This document shows positions 1 to 8,371 of a DNA stretch of 64,000 nucleotides, piece after piece. The notes beneath the pieces were generated by a model. The model saw nothing but the letters and a program-made list of their open reading frames with translations. It had not been told where the DNA came from and searched no databases. Source of the DNA: Pseudomonadota bacterium (GTDB taxonomy: Bacteria > Pseudomonadota > Alphaproteobacteria > Rhodospirillales > Magnetospirillaceae); contig JAEXAH010000144.1 of assembly GCA_023458315.1 (NCBI GenBank), positions 4,577 through 68,576 of the forward strand, given 5' to 3'. The translations under genes and the position numbers were made by a program. The stretch's first letter is position 1. Each line of letters begins with the position of its first letter.

Positions 1-350
1 GCGGTGAAGCGGGCGGTGGCGGTGACGATGCCCTGCTGGAAATTGGGCATGTCGTCCAGCCACCACGAGGGCAGATAGACCGGGTCGTTGGCGGTCCACT
101 TGTGCTGGTCCACCTCGCGGAACACCAGCCGGGCGGCCATGGCCACGGCGCGGCTTTGGCTGCTTTCGACGGTGCCGGGACCGAAGTCGAAATCGTCGTC
201 GATGACATGGGCCAGCGCCATGCCGATCAGCACGTACAGCACGGCGACGCCCAGGACGGCGGGGGCCAGCCACCACCACGCCGGATGGGCGGCGGCCCGC
301 AGCCGCGCCAGGGCGGAGGACGGGAAGGACGAAGGCGGCGTCTCGGTCAT
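1..350 (-). CDS. DUF2333-like membrane protein, incomplete (C-terminus off the left edge)
   Basis: The visible 116 residues start with ATG at 348-350. They have a short polar N-terminus, one strong hydrophobic segment (about residues 27-50, including LAPAVLGVAVLYVLIGMAL), then a soluble part. The sequence LPSWWLDDMPNFQQGIV near the window edge resembles the conserved LDNMP-W-GVLVQ stretch I remember from DUF2333, a family of single-pass inner-membrane proteins of unknown function. The gene continues past base 1, so length and C-terminal features cannot be judged. The upstream murJ gene ends 70 bases away on the same strand and may share a transcript. There is no clear ribosome binding site beyond GAG about 8 bases before the ATG. 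The family call is from memory of one motif. Confidence 0.6.
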   Translation of the reverse strand, partial: MTETPPSSFPSSALARLRAAAHPAWWWLAPAVLGVAVLYVLIGMALAHVIDDDFDFGPGTVESSQSRAVAMAARLVFREVDQHKWTANDPVYLPSWWLDDMPNFQQGIVTATARFT

Positions 351-420
351 GGCGCTCTCGACAGGGGGAACACGCGAACTCAGTTGCTTACGATGGCGGC
401 GACCGCAAAGCAAGCGAAGC

Positions 421-1962
421 CTATTTCCGCCGCCGCAGCATGGCCTTGACCTCGGCCAGCCGCGCGGCGCCCAGGACCTGGGCGGCCAGGGCGAAGGACA
501 GCAGCCCCACCGCCACCAGCCCGACCACCGCCACCAGCGCCTGCCACGACAGGATCGCCCACGGCCACAGCACCAGCTTGGCGCCCCACAGGGCGGCGGC
601 CATCACCGCCACGGCGGCGACCATGCGCGGCAGCTTGCGGCGCAGCCGCGCGTCCATGTGGAAGAAATCGCGGCGGCGCAGGATCACCGCCAGCGCCGCC
701 ACGTTGAACCATGCCGCCAGCGCCGTGGACAGCGCCATGCCCACATGGCCCAGCGGCCCGATCAGCGCCAGGTTCAGCGCGATGTTCAGGGCCATGGTGG
801 CGCCCGCCACCTTGACCGGGGTGCGGGTGTCCTCGCGCGCGAAGAAGGCGGGGGCCAGCACCTTGACCAGCACATAGGCGGGCAGGCCGACGGCGAAGGC
901 CATCAGGGCGGCGGCGGTGGCGGCGGTTTCCGCCGGACCGAAGCTGCCGCGCTGGAACAGCACGCGGATCACCGGCCCGGCCAGCACCATCAGGGCGGCG
1001 GCGGCGGGCAGGGTCAGCAGCAGGGCGAATTCCATGGCGCGGTTCTGGCTTTCGCGCGCCGCCTCCATCTCGCCCGCCCGCAACTGGCGCGACAACAGCG
1101 GCAGCAACGCCGTGCCGATGGCGATGCCGACCACGCCCAGCGGCAACTGGTTCACCCGGTCGGCGTAGTTCAGGTACGACACCGCGCCGTTGGCCACGGT
1201 GGACGCGATCATGGTGTTGACCACCAGATTGATCTGATAGACGCCAGCCCCCACCGCGCCGGGGACGATACGGCGGCCCAGCAGCTTGACCTCGGGCGTC
1301 AGGCGCGGCCGCACCAGCCGCAACTTCATGCCCGCCTTGCGCAGCGAGAACACCAGCCACGCGAATTGCGCCACACCGGCGGCGAAGGTGCCCCAGGCCA
1401 AGGCGTGGCCGGGGGTGGCGGTGACGGGGGCCAGCGCCCACAGGCCGATCATGGCGACCACGTTCAGCAACACCGGCGTTCCGGCGGCGGCGGCGAAGCG
1501 GCCCAGGGAATTGAGCACCCCGGCCTGCAACGAGGTCAGCGAGATGAACAGCAGATAAGGAAAGCAGATGCGCGACAATTCCACCGCCAGCGCCAGCTTG
1601 CCTTCGATCTCGGCGAAGCCGGGGGCCAGCACGTAGATGGCCCACGGCATGGCCAGTTCCATCAGCGCCACGAACAGGCCCAGCACCAGGGCCATGACCG
1701 ACAGCGCCCGTTCGGCGAAGTGCCGCGCCTCGGCCTCGCCTTCAGCCAGCTTGCCGGTGAACAGCGGCACGAAGGCGGCGTTGAAGGCGCCCTCGGCGAA
1801 CAGCGAGCGGAACAGGTTGGGAAAGCGGAAGGCGACGAAGAAGGCGTCGGCCACCGCGCCCGCCCCCATGAAATGGGCGATCATCATCTCGCGCATCAGG
1901 CCGGTGATGCGCGACAGCATGGTGAAACCGCCGATTGTGGCGATGGATCGGAACAGGCTCAT
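421..1962 (-). CDS. murJ: Lipid II flippase MurJ
   Basis: Predicted 513-residue integral membrane protein, the usual length for MurJ/MviN. This family flips lipid II across the inner membrane for peptidoglycan synthesis. The N-terminus (MSLFRSIATIGGFTMLSRIT, then GLMREMMIAHFMGAG-ADAF and FRFPNLFRSLFAEGAFNAAF) is the classic MurJ signature, including the Arg residues of the central cavity loop. About 14 hydrophobic segments follow. The start at 1962 lies 28 bases downstream of the glnD stop, so glnD and murJ are probably co-transcribed; this glnD-murJ order is common in alphaproteobacteria. No defects seen. Confidence 0.96.
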   Translation of the reverse strand: MSLFRSIATIGGFTMLSRITGLMREMMIAHFMGAGAVADAFFVAFRFPNLFRSLFAEGAFNAAFVPLFTGKLAEGEAEARHFAERALSVMALVLGLFVALMELAMPWAIYVLAPGFAEIEGKLALAVELSRICFPYLLFISLTSLQAGVLNSLGRFAAAAGTPVLLNVVAMIGLWALAPVTATPGHALAWGTFAAGVAQFAWLVFSLRKAGMKLRLVRPRLTPEVKLLGRRIVPGAVGAGVYQINLVVNTMIASTVANGAVSYLNYADRVNQLPLGVVGIAIGTALLPLLSRQLRAGEMEAARESQNRAMEFALLLTLPAAAALMVLAGPVIRVLFQRGSFGPAETAATAAALMAFAVGLPAYVLVKVLAPAFFAREDTRTPVKVAGATMALNIALNLALIGPLGHVGMALSTALAAWFNVAALAVILRRRDFFHMDARLRRKLPRMVAAVAVMAAALWGAKLVLWPWAILSWQALVAVVGLVAVGLLSFALAAQVLGAARLAEVKAMLRRRK

Positions 1963-1990
1963 GCACAGGGTTTAGCGCGAAAACGCCCGA

Positions 1991-4744
1991 TTAGGAACCC
2001 TTCGCCCCCGGCTCCTCCAGCGCTTTCAGCAATTCGGCCCGCACCTGATCCAGTTTGCGTTCGTGGCTGACCTTCAGGCCGAAGATGTCCTTGACGTAGA
2101 ACACGTCCACCACCCGCTCGCCATAGGTCGAGATATGGGCCGAGGCGATCTGCAACCCGGCCCGCGTCATGGCGGCGGTCAGGTCGTACAGCAGGCCGGG
2201 ACGGTCGCGGCCGTTCAGTTCCAGCAAGGTGTGGGTGCTGGACGCCTTGTTGTCGACGATGACGCGCGGCGGCACCTTGAAGACGTGGGCGCGGCTGGGC
2301 AGCTTGCCCTTGCGCGCCGCCAGTTCCTTGTCCAGCCACATGCGGCCGGACAACACCTGTTCGATCACCGCCGACAGCCGCGCCAGCTTGGGCGGAGAAT
2401 CGAAGGCGCCGCCCTCGGAATCCTGGACCCAGAAGGTATCCAGCGCCATGCCGTTGGCCAGGGTGATGATCTTGGCATCGACGATGTTGGCGCCCGACAC
2501 CGCCATGGCCCCGGCGATCTGCGAGAACAGGCCGGGATGGTCGCTGGTGTAGACGGTGATTTCGGTGACGGAACGCTTGGAATCCACCCGCGATTCCACG
2601 GTCAGCGGCGCGTGGCTGCGTTCGGCCTCGCGCACCATGCGGGCGTGGCGCAGATGGGTGGCGGTGTCGAAGCCGGTCCAGTAATTGGGATAGGCGCGGG
2701 CCATGTGCGCCTCGATCTCCTCGACCGGCCAGCGGGCGGCGGCCAGTTCCTGGCGCAGCGCCTGCTGGGCGCCCTGGATGCGCGATTCGCGGCCCGACGA
2801 CAGACCGCCCATCATCACTTCTTCCGAACGCAGGTACAGCTCGCGCAGCAGGCCGCCCTTCCAGCCGTTCCACACATTGGGGCCGACGGCGCGGATGTCG
2901 GCCACCGTCAGGCACAGCAGCAGGCGCAGGCGTTCCGGGCTTTGCACCTGGGCGACGAAATCGGCGATGGTCTTGGGGTCGTCGATGTCGCGCTTGAAGG
3001 CGATGCGGCTCATGGTCAGGTGTTCGCGCACCAGCCATGCCACGGTTTCCGTTTCGGCCTCGGACAGACCGAAGCGCCCCCCCAGTTTCAGCGCCACCTC
3101 GGCGCCCAGCACCGAATGGTCGCCGTTGCGGCCCTTGGCGATGTCGTGCAGCAGCACCGACAGGTACAGCACCTCGCGCGACGCCACCTTGTGGATGACC
3201 TGCGACGAAACCGGCGCCTCTTCCTTCAACTGGCCGTTTTCGATGGCGTGCAGGATGCCGATGGCTTGCAGCGTGTGCTCGTCCACGGTGTAGACGTGGT
3301 ACATGTCGTACTGCATCTGCGCCACGACCCGGCCGAAATCGGGAATGAAACGGCCCAGAACCCCGGCCTCGTTCATGTGGCGCAGCGCCACTTCGGGGTT
3401 CTTGCGGCTGGTCAGCATGGCGACGAACAGGCGGTTGGCCTGGGGGTCGTCGCGCACGGCGGCGTCGATGCGCTTGAGGTTGCGGTGGACCAGATCCAGC
3501 GCCTTGGGGTGGATGTCCAGTTCGCTTTCCAGCGCCGTGTGGAACAGCCGGATCATGGCGGCCGGATCCTTGGCGAACTGGTCGTCGCTGGCGCAGGTCA
3601 GACGGTCGCCGTCCACCTTGAACCCGGCCACCATGCCGCGCTTCAGGGACAACAGGCGGCCCAGGCGCAGCTTGGGCTTGCGCTTCTGCTGTTCTTCGGT
3701 CAGGGCGCAGAACAGGCGGGTCAGGTCGCCCACGTCCTTGGCCACCAGGAAGAAGTGCTTCATGAAGCGTTCGACGCCGCGCGACCCGGCGCGGTCGGCA
3801 TAGCCCATGCGGCGGGCGATTTCCTGCTGCACGTCGAAGGTCAGGCGGTCCTCGGGGCGGCCGCTCAGGTAGTGCAGGTGGCAGCGCACCGTCCACAGGA
3901 ACGCCTGGGCCTTGTTGAACCGCTTTTCCGCATCGCGCGAGATCAGCCCGGCCCCCACCAGTTCCGACACGTCCTTGACCCGGTACAGGTACTTGGCGAT
4001 CCAGTACAGGGTGTGCAGGTCGCGCAGGCCGCCCTTGCCTTCCTTGACGTTGGGTTCCAGCACATAGCGGGTGTCGCCCATCTGGGAATGGCGGGCGTCG
4101 CGTTCGGCCAGCTTGCTTTCGACGAATTCCATGCCCGATCCGGCCACGACTTCGTTGCGGAAGCGGTTCTGAAGCTCGAAGAACAGATCCTGGTCGCCCC
4201 ACAGCCAGCGCATTTCCAACAGCGCGGTGCGGATGGTCAGGTCTTCCTTGGCCTGACGGGCGCATTCGTCGGACGACCGGGTGGAATGGCCGACCTTCAG
4301 GCCCATGTCCCACAGCATGTACAGGATGTATTCGACGATCTGTTCATGCCACGGCGTGCGTTTGTAGGGCGTCAGGAACAGCAGGTCGATGTCCGATTGC
4401 GGGCTCAGTTCGGCGCGGCCATAGCCGCCCACCGCCACCAGGCTCAGCGCCTCGGCCTGGGTGCGGATGCCCTGGGGGAATTCGTGCTCGGCGGCGAAAT
4501 CGTGCACGGTGCGGATCAACTGGTCGATCAGGAAGCAGTTTTCCCGCACCGTCACCGCGCCGTCGCCCTTGGCGTCGAAGCGGGTGCGGATCTCGGCCCG
4601 TCCGGCGGCCAGCGCCTCCTTGAAGGTTTCCAGCACCTTGGACCGCCGCTTGTGCTTGGGCAGTTCAAGCGCCACCACCCCGGCCAGCCGCTGGATCAGG
4701 GCGCGGCGGTCGATGATGGCGCGTTGGGCGGTAATCTTGGTCAT
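1991..4744 (-). CDS. glnD: Bifunctional [protein-PII] uridylyltransferase/uridylyl-removing enzyme GlnD
   Basis: 917 residues if translation starts at the ATG at 4744 (MTKITAQRA); an open frame runs upstream to 4804 without family similarity. GlnD senses glutamine and uridylylates or deuridylylates PII proteins. Domains in order: nucleotidyltransferase with GGYGRAELSPQSDIDLLF (about residues 106-122), the GlnD central region (PNVKEGKGGLRDLHTLYW), an HD hydrolase domain with LLHDIAKGRNGDHS (about 531-544), and two C-terminal ACT domains (TSDHPGLFSQIAGAM and GRDRPGLLYDLTAAM). All catalytic signatures are present. It precedes murJ on the same strand. Confidence 0.97.
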   Translation of the reverse strand: MTKITAQRAIIDRRALIQRLAGVVALELPKHKRRSKVLETFKEALAAGRAEIRTRFDAKGDGAVTVRENCFLIDQLIRTVHDFAAEHEFPQGIRTQAEALSLVAVGGYGRAELSPQSDIDLLFLTPYKRTPWHEQIVEYILYMLWDMGLKVGHSTRSSDECARQAKEDLTIRTALLEMRWLWGDQDLFFELQNRFRNEVVAGSGMEFVESKLAERDARHSQMGDTRYVLEPNVKEGKGGLRDLHTLYWIAKYLYRVKDVSELVGAGLISRDAEKRFNKAQAFLWTVRCHLHYLSGRPEDRLTFDVQQEIARRMGYADRAGSRGVERFMKHFFLVAKDVGDLTRLFCALTEEQQKRKPKLRLGRLLSLKRGMVAGFKVDGDRLTCASDDQFAKDPAAMIRLFHTALESELDIHPKALDLVHRNLKRIDAAVRDDPQANRLFVAMLTSRKNPEVALRHMNEAGVLGRFIPDFGRVVAQMQYDMYHVYTVDEHTLQAIGILHAIENGQLKEEAPVSSQVIHKVASREVLYLSVLLHDIAKGRNGDHSVLGAEVALKLGGRFGLSEAETETVAWLVREHLTMSRIAFKRDIDDPKTIADFVAQVQSPERLRLLLCLTVADIRAVGPNVWNGWKGGLLRELYLRSEEVMMGGLSSGRESRIQGAQQALRQELAAARWPVEEIEAHMARAYPNYWTGFDTATHLRHARMVREAERSHAPLTVESRVDSKRSVTEITVYTSDHPGLFSQIAGAMAVSGANIVDAKIITLANGMALDTFWVQDSEGGAFDSPPKLARLSAVIEQVLSGRMWLDKELAARKGKLPSRAHVFKVPPRVIVDNKASSTHTLLELNGRDRPGLLYDLTAAMTRAGLQIASAHISTYGERVVDVFYVKDIFGLKVSHERKLDQVRAELLKALEEPGAKGS

Positions 4745-4872
4745 GGGGCACCGGATGGCGGACGCGGGAAGCGGATTATGGGTCGCTTTTCCCCCCCGTG
4801 CCACGCGTTTTTGAAATGCTCAAAGGCGCGGCAAACGCTGCCCGCGCCTTGGGCAAACGGCCGGTCGGACGG

Positions 4873-4962
4873 TCAGCGGCGCAGGCGCAGCACGGCCCAG
4901 ATCACCAGCACCGGAATGGCGATCTCGATCGTTGTCAGCACCACCAGCGCCGCGGTTTCCAT
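4873..4962 (-). CDS. Possible 29-residue single-pass membrane protein downstream of mutS
   Basis: A 29-codon frame begins with ATG three bases after the mutS stop codon and ends in TGA. The peptide is a hydrophobic helix followed by a basic tail (IEIAIPVLVIWAVLRLRR). This is the typical form of a small inner-membrane protein with a positive-inside C-terminus. No good Shine-Dalgarno sequence is seen; AAGGGA lies about 14 bases upstream inside the mutS end, so expression would rest on coupling to mutS translation. I recognise no family. It could be chance, as a GC-rich window yields such frames often. Confidence 0.35.
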   Translation of the reverse strand: METAALVVLTTIEIAIPVLVIWAVLRLRR

Positions 4963-4965
4963 GCC

Positions 4966-7623
4966 CTACGTCACCAATCCCTTCAATTGGTACAGCACCT
5001 CCAGCGCCTGGCGCGGGGTCAGGTCGTCGGGATTGACCGCTCTCAGCCGTTCCTCGGCCTGGCTGGGCTCGGCCACGATTTCCACGGCGCGCGGCTTGGG
5101 CTTGGCCAAAGCGGCGAACAGCGGCAGGTCGTCGGCCAGCCGGGCAACGGCGTTGCTTTCCTCGCCCTTTTCCAAGGCCCCCAGCACTTCCTCGGCGCGG
5201 TGGATGACGGCGGGCGGCAGACCGGCCAGCCGGGCGACGTGGATGCCGTAAGAGCGGTCGGCGGCGCCCGCCGCCACTTCGTGCAGGAACACCACGTCGC
5301 CCTGCCATTCCTTGACCCGCATCTGGTGGCAGGACAATTGCGGCAGCCGCGCCGCCAATCGGGTCAGTTCGTGGTAATGGGTGGCGAACAGGGCGCGGCA
5401 GCGATTGACCTCGTGCAGATTCTCCACCACCGCCCAGGCGATGCTGAGGCCGTCGAAGGTGGCGGTGCCGCGCCCGATCTCGTCCAGGATGACCAGGGCG
5501 CGCGGGCCGGACTGGTTGAGGATGGCCGCCGTCTCGACCATTTCCACCATGAAGGTGGAGCGGCCGCGCGCCAGATCGTCGGCGGCGCCAACGCGTGAGA
5601 ACAGGCGGTCGACCACGCCCATATGGGCGCTGGCGGCGGGGACGAACGATCCCATCTGCGCCAGCAGGGCGATCACCGCGTTCTGGCGCAGGAAGGTGGA
5701 TTTACCGGCCATGTTGGGACCGGTGATCAGCCACAGCCGCTGTCCGTCCGACAGGTCGCAATCATTGGCGACGAAGGTTCCGGCATGGGCGGCGGCCAGC
5801 GCCGCCTCGACCACCGGATGGCGGCCGCCCTTGATGTCGAAGGTCAGGCTGTCATCCACCTGCGGCCGGGTCCAGCCCCCGTCCGCCGCCAGTTCGCCCA
5901 GGGCGGCGGCCACGTCCAGCCCGGCCAGGGCGCGGGCGGCGGCGGCGATGTCGGGGCCGCGCGTCACCACCTCGCGGATCAGATCGTCCAGCAATTCCAG
6001 TTCCAGCGCCAGGGTACGCTCGGCGGCGCCCTGGATCTTGCCCGCCAACTCGATCAACTCGCTGGTGGTGTAGCGCGCCGCGTTGGCCATGGTCTGGCGG
6101 TGGATGAAGCTGTCGCCCAGCTTGTCGGCCTGCTTGGCCGGAACCTCGATATGGTGGCCGATGATGTTGTTGTGGCGGATCTTCAGACTGGAAACGCCCG
6201 TTTCGTCGGCGTAACGGCGTTCCAGCCGCGCCAGCATGCCGAAGCCCTCGGTGCGCAGGGTCTTGAGTTCGTCCAGGCCGGGATGATAGCCCGTCTGGAT
6301 GAAGCCGCCGTCGCGGGCGTTCAGCGGCAATTCCTCGGCCAGCGCCCGGCCCAGACGGTCCACCAGGGCGCCGTGCTCGCCCATGGCCTGGGCCAGCTTG
6401 GCGATGCCGGCGGGCGGCGTGTCCAGTCCGCCCGAGGCGAGAATGTTGCGCAGATGGGGGATTTGTCCCAGGGCGTCGCGCACGGCGGCCAGATCGCGCG
6501 GGCCGCCGCGTCCCAGGCTCAGGCGCGACAGGGCGCGTTCCACGTCGGGGCAGCGTTTCAGGCTGTCGCGGATGGCGGCGCGCACGCTTTCGTTCTCGAC
6601 GAAGAAGCCGACGCTGTCCAGGCGGCGGTCGATGGCGGCCGGGTCGGTCAGCGGCGCCGCCAGCCGTGCCGCCAATTGGCGGGCACCGGCGCCGGTCACG
6701 GTGCGGTCGATGGTGGCCAACAGGCTGCCGCGCCGTTCGCCCGACAGGGTTTCCGTCAGTTCCAGATTGCGGCGGGTGGCGGCGTCGATCTCCATCACCG
6801 CGCCCTGGGCCAGACGGCGCGGTGGGTTCAGGCGCGGCAGCTTGCCCTTTTGCGTCAGTTCGACGTAATCCACCAGGGCGCCGCCCGCCGCCAGTTCGGC
6901 GCGCGAGAAACTGCCGAAACCGTCCAGCGCCCCGACCCCGAACAGGGTCTCCAGGCGGCGGCGAGCATTTTCGGAATCGAAACGGACGCCGGGCAGCGGC
7001 GTCAGCACGTTGCGCCATTCGCCCCAGGTCTCGAACAGCGCGGGCGCGTTCAGCAGCCGGTCGGGCACCAAAAGCTCGCCCGGCGACAGCCGCGCCAGGG
7101 CGGCGGCCAGTTGCGGCGTTTCCATGGCCTGCATGGCGAAATCACCGGTCGAGACGTCCACCCAGGCCAGCCCCAGCCCGCCCTGGGCCTCGGCCAGCGC
7201 CGCCAGATAATTATGGGCGCGGGCGTCCAGCAGATTGTCCTCGGTCAGCGTGCCGGGGGTGACGATGCGGATGACGTCGCGGGCCACCACCGATTTGGCG
7301 CCGCGCTTCTTGGCCTCGGCCGGGTCCTCGGTCTGCTCGGCGATGGCGACCTTGAAGCCCGAGCGCACCAGCTTGGACAGATAGACCTCGTAAGACCGGA
7401 TCGGCACGCCGCACATCTGGATGTCCTCGCCCAGATGCTTGCCGCGCTTGGTCAGCGCGATGTCCAGGGCCGCCGCCGCCTTGACCGCGTCGTCGAAGAA
7501 CAGCTCGTAGAAATCGCCCATGCGATAGAACAGCAGGCAATCGGGATGGGCGTGCTTGATGGCCAGGTATTGGGCCATCATGGGGGTCGCGTCAGCGGGG
7601 ATGTCCGGCGTGTCGGCGGTCAC
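4966..7623 (-). CDS. mutS: DNA mismatch repair protein MutS
   Basis: 885 residues from the GTG at 7623 (VTADTPDIPADATPMMAQY), which places the PMM-QY start of the mismatch-binding domain near residue 14, as in E. coli MutS. ATG at 7665 and TTG at 7683 are in-frame alternatives, and none has a clear ribosome binding site. MutS recognises mispairs with the Phe-x-Glu motif, here in LLFYRMGDFYELFFDDA. The C-terminal ABC-type ATPase has Walker A GPNMAGKSTF, Walker B LVILDEIGRGTATFDG and the FATHYHEL switch. Domains are complete and length is normal. Divergent from the stress-protein gene at 7819. Confidence 0.97.
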   Translation of the reverse strand: MTADTPDIPADATPMMAQYLAIKHAHPDCLLFYRMGDFYELFFDDAVKAAAALDIALTKRGKHLGEDIQMCGVPIRSYEVYLSKLVRSGFKVAIAEQTEDPAEAKKRGAKSVVARDVIRIVTPGTLTEDNLLDARAHNYLAALAEAQGGLGLAWVDVSTGDFAMQAMETPQLAAALARLSPGELLVPDRLLNAPALFETWGEWRNVLTPLPGVRFDSENARRRLETLFGVGALDGFGSFSRAELAAGGALVDYVELTQKGKLPRLNPPRRLAQGAVMEIDAATRRNLELTETLSGERRGSLLATIDRTVTGAGARQLAARLAAPLTDPAAIDRRLDSVGFFVENESVRAAIRDSLKRCPDVERALSRLSLGRGGPRDLAAVRDALGQIPHLRNILASGGLDTPPAGIAKLAQAMGEHGALVDRLGRALAEELPLNARDGGFIQTGYHPGLDELKTLRTEGFGMLARLERRYADETGVSSLKIRHNNIIGHHIEVPAKQADKLGDSFIHRQTMANAARYTTSELIELAGKIQGAAERTLALELELLDDLIREVVTRGPDIAAAARALAGLDVAAALGELAADGGWTRPQVDDSLTFDIKGGRHPVVEAALAAAHAGTFVANDCDLSDGQRLWLITGPNMAGKSTFLRQNAVIALLAQMGSFVPAASAHMGVVDRLFSRVGAADDLARGRSTFMVEMVETAAILNQSGPRALVILDEIGRGTATFDGLSIAWAVVENLHEVNRCRALFATHYHELTRLAARLPQLSCHQMRVKEWQGDVVFLHEVAAGAADRSYGIHVARLAGLPPAVIHRAEEVLGALEKGEESNAVARLADDLPLFAALAKPKPRAVEIVAEPSQAEERLRAVNPDDLTPRQALEVLYQLKGLVT

Positions 7624-7818
7624 TGGTTCTGATCCGGCAATGAAATCGGCGGCGCACCTTAGCATGGGGGGCGGGGGGTGCAAACATCACCCTCCGTCAT
7701 AAAGGTTTCAAACCGCGGCCTGCGTCCCCTGGATAGGATGGGTGCCCTTTCGCACCCCCTATGCAGGTGTCCGGTGATGGCGCACAATCAGTATCCCCGG
7801 CTCAAAACGGAGGAGATC

Positions 7819-8322
7819 ATGACCGCCACCACCGCCATTGCCGCCCCGACCCGCGAGGTCGTCGGCACCTTCGCCGACCGCGAGCATTTCCAATCCACCG
7901 TGGATGCCTTGCTCAAGGCCGGTTTCACCCGCACCGACCTGTCGGTGCTGTCGTCCCATGAATCCATCGACGCCGCCGCGCCCGCGGGCAAGTCGTGGAA
8001 GGACGTGGTCGTCACCCTGGTGGGCGAACTGAAATACGAAGGTCCGCTGGTCGCCGCCGGACTGATCGCCCTGGCCGCCGGGCCGGTGGGCGCGGTGCTG
8101 GCCGGAATGGTCGCCGCCGGTGTGGGCGGCGTCGCCGTCAAGGAGTTCCTGGACGAGGTCGCCGCCCTGCCCGATTCCGACGCCTTCGCCAAGGCGCTGG
8201 CCGCCGGTTCGGTGATCCTGTGGGTGCGGGCCGCCGACAGCACTGCCGAGGCGCGGGCCAAAAGCATCCTGCATGACGCGGGTGCGCAGAATCTCCATGT
8301 GTTCGAGCGCAAAGGGCGGTAA
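7819..8322 (+). CDS. Small stress-type protein with glycine-rich membrane segment
   Basis: 167 residues; the ATG at 7819 has AGGAG at 7811-7815 four bases upstream, so this start is firm although the frame is open to 7678. The N-terminal part (about 15-50) reads as a small alpha/beta domain (FADREHFQSTVDALLKAGF, then DLSVLSSHESID). The middle (about 72-110) is Gly/Ala-rich and hydrophobic (AAGLIALAAGPVGAVLAGM), like glycine-zipper proteins. The end (AGSVILWVRA, then AKSILHDAGAQNLHVFE) resembles the ferredoxin-like C-terminus of general-stress proteins that respond to envelope or oxidative stress. No enzyme motif. The family is uncertain. It lies 49 bases before the malic enzyme gene. Confidence 0.75.
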   Translation: MTATTAIAAPTREVVGTFADREHFQSTVDALLKAGFTRTDLSVLSSHESIDAAAPAGKSWKDVVVTLVGELKYEGPLVAAGLIALAAGPVGAVLAGMVAAGVGGVAVKEFLDEVAALPDSDAFAKALAAGSVILWVRAADSTAEARAKSILHDAGAQNLHVFERKGR

Positions 8323-8371
8323 AACCGCCCCCCTATCCCGCCATCAAGAAGACGTCCAGGACGCTCCATCC

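Noticed and set aside
2063..5251. A 1062-codon open frame on the plus strand
   Set aside because: It is antisense to glnD and mutS; the Gln/His/Gly-rich composition is that of a GC-rich shadow frame and has no family motif.
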